NCBI GenBank assembly: GCA_003545155.1
Contig: DQCH01000013.1
Location: forward strand, 1-6,595
DNA length: 6,595 bases
Direction of reading: 5' to 3'
DNA from: Candidatus Acetothermia bacterium
GTDB taxonomy: Bacteria; Bipolaricaulota; Bipolaricaulia; UBA7950; UBA9294
Shown one piece after another: positions 5,479 through 6,595 of this stretch. The position numbers were made by a program, and so were the translations under genes. The notes beneath the pieces were generated by a model. The model saw only the letters and a list, made by a program, of their open reading frames with translations, searched no databases and was not told the origin of the DNA. Position 1 is the first letter of the stretch, and each line of letters opens with the position of its first letter.

Positions 5479-5511
5479 TATAATTGCCGCCTCATGCTAA
5501 CAAAGAAGGAG
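5479..5511 (+). promoter_or_regulatory. -10 box and ribosome binding site of the GNAT gene
   Basis: A perfect TATAAT (5479-5484) lies 32 bp before the chosen ATG; the -35 position is poor (TCGCAT at 17-bp spacing). AAGGAG (5506-5511) sits 5 bases before ATG 5517 and decides that start over a TTG at 5484, which lies on the -10 box itself. Confidence 0.6.
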
Positions 5512-5516
5512 AGATC

Positions 5517-6527
5517 ATGACTGCTGGGCTTCCCAAAGGCTTTACCGTGCGGCCGGTGACCATGGAGGAGCTTAAGGCGGCCGTGGCGCTATTTAACGCT
5601 TGCTCCATGGAGCTTATCGGTGCAAAGCAGCACGACATTGATGAAACAAGGGTCGAGTGGGGTACTCCTGGGTTTAACTTAGAGACCGATACTCGGGTTG
5701 TGCTCTCGCCTGCTGGGGAGATTGTCGGATACATCGAAGTGTGGGATATAGAGGAACCACACGTGCAGATCTGGAGCTGGGGCCGTGTTCGCCCTGACTA
5801 TAGAGGAAAGAGAATCGGCACTTACCTGCTGCAATGGGCGGAAGCCCGGGCACGCAAGGCCATTCCCAAAACGCCTTCCGGGGCGCGCGTGGTACTGCGT
5901 CACAGTGCGCTCCACCAGGATAAACCGGCTCAGGCTCTCCTTGCGCATGAGGGTTTCAACTTGATACGGCATTTCTGGCGCATGGTAATCAAGATGGACG
6001 GATCACCGCCTACTCCTGTATGGCCAGAGGGGGTTGTTGTACGCACTTTCGCCCCGGAACAGGAGGACCGTGCCCTGGCTACAGCGGTGCGTGACATGTT
6101 CAAGGATCACTGGGGGTACGTGGAGACCCCGTTTGAGGAGGAACTTGTACGGTGGCAGCACTGGTTGAAAAACGACAAGAATTTCGATCCATCGCTTTGG
6201 TTCCTGGCGATGGACGGCGATGAAATCACAGGGGCATCGCTCTGCTCTCCCAAGACAAACGAGGACCCAGACATGGGGTATGTGCACACACTGGGAGTGA
6301 GGCGTCCCTGGCGACGTCACGGGATAGCGTTAGCGTTACTGCATCACTCCTTTGGCGAGTTCCTCAACCGGGGTAAGCGTAAGGTGTCGCTGCATGTCGA
6401 TGCGAAAAGCCTGACCGGGGCAACACGACTCTACGAGAAGGCGGGTATGCACGTCGACCGGCTGTCCCACAACTACGAAAAGGAATTGCGTCCTGGTAAG
6501 GATCTCGCCACGCAGTCAGTGACCTAG
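5517..6527 (+). CDS. Tandem two-domain GNAT N-acetyltransferase
   Basis: The 336-residue product holds two GCN5-related acetyltransferase domains. In the first (about 9-160), the acetyl-CoA pyrophosphate loop is in GRVRPDYRGKRIGTYLL (R96, G97, G101). In the second (about 173-325) it is LGVRRPWRRHGIALALL (R266-G269-A271), followed by the C-terminal LHVDAKSLTGATRLYEKAGM signature typical of the family. Both loops keep R/G residues suited to CoA binding, though the first departs from the strict Q/RxxGxG/A form. Double GNAT proteins include mycothiol synthase MshD, in which only one domain is catalytic; the actual substrate here is unknown. The start at ATG 5517 is supported by AAGGAG 5 bases upstream. 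The gene probably has its own promoter and is monocistronic within the window. No terminator is convincing in the 68 bases after its TAG. Confidence 0.88.
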   Translation: MTAGLPKGFTVRPVTMEELKAAVALFNACSMELIGAKQHDIDETRVEWGTPGFNLETDTRVVLSPAGEIVGYIEVWDIEEPHVQIWSWGRVRPDYRGKRIGTYLLQWAEARARKAIPKTPSGARVVLRHSALHQDKPAQALLAHEGFNLIRHFWRMVIKMDGSPPTPVWPEGVVVRTFAPEQEDRALATAVRDMFKDHWGYVETPFEEELVRWQHWLKNDKNFDPSLWFLAMDGDEITGASLCSPKTNEDPDMGYVHTLGVRRPWRRHGIALALLHHSFGEFLNRGKRKVSLHVDAKSLTGATRLYEKAGMHVDRLSHNYEKELRPGKDLATQSVT

Positions 6528-6595
6528 CCCGTTGCCCTATGGGATGCAAACTTAGGCCTCTTTTTACCCTCTTTTAAGGTGTTCGTTGGCTCTTT

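Noticed and set aside
5484..5516. TTG start that would extend the GNAT protein by 11 residues
   Set aside because: It overlaps the -10 box, and the AAGGAG site clearly serves the ATG at 5517.
6528..6595. Terminator after the GNAT gene (CTCTTTTTACC run)
   Set aside because: There is a T-run, but I could not find a stable stem directly before it.

Overview
The window looks like an accessory stretch of a mid-GC bacterial chromosome. No RNA gene or universal marker fixes the taxonomy. The tandem GNAT protein at the right end resembles paralogues I associate with Anaerolineae/Chloroflexota, so that phylum is a low-confidence guess. Promoters look sigma-70-like (TATAAT, TTGACA) and Shine-Dalgarno sites are clear for several genes, which fits a bacterium.

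Layout. (1) 1-2830: a minus-strand gene for a superfamily 1 (UPF1/AAA_11-AAA_12 type) helicase with a coiled coil of about 270 residues inserted between helicase motifs Ia and II. It has a consensus -10 box, two inverted repeats in its control region, and an unusual start: the best ATG with a Shine-Dalgarno site lies in a different frame from the helicase body. (2) 2879-3211: a mosaic of small non-coding pieces. These are a REP-like inverted repeat, the decayed 3' tail of what may be a DNA methylase gene, and a plus-strand unit with promoter, three hairpins and U-tract terminator that I read as a candidate small RNA. (3) 3225-4505: a minus-strand VapBC-type toxin-antitoxin pair between two diverged direct repeats of about 225 bp. 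The outer end of these repeats carries a short motif that is also found, identical over 24 bp, at base 1 of the window. (4) 4745-6527: two plus-strand metabolic-type genes, a HAD-family phosphatase and a two-domain GNAT acetyltransferase. They are separated by a perfect 10-bp inverted repeat and the second has its own promoter.

How the parts fit. The left two thirds read as an island built from repeat-bounded modules: a nucleic-acid helicase with possible defence function, a possible restriction-modification remnant, a candidate sRNA and a toxin-antitoxin cassette. The HAD and GNAT genes look like ordinary chromosomal genes on the right flank. The most interesting signals are the helicase with its displaced start and dyad-rich promoter, the three-hairpin transcript, and the repeats that bracket the modules.
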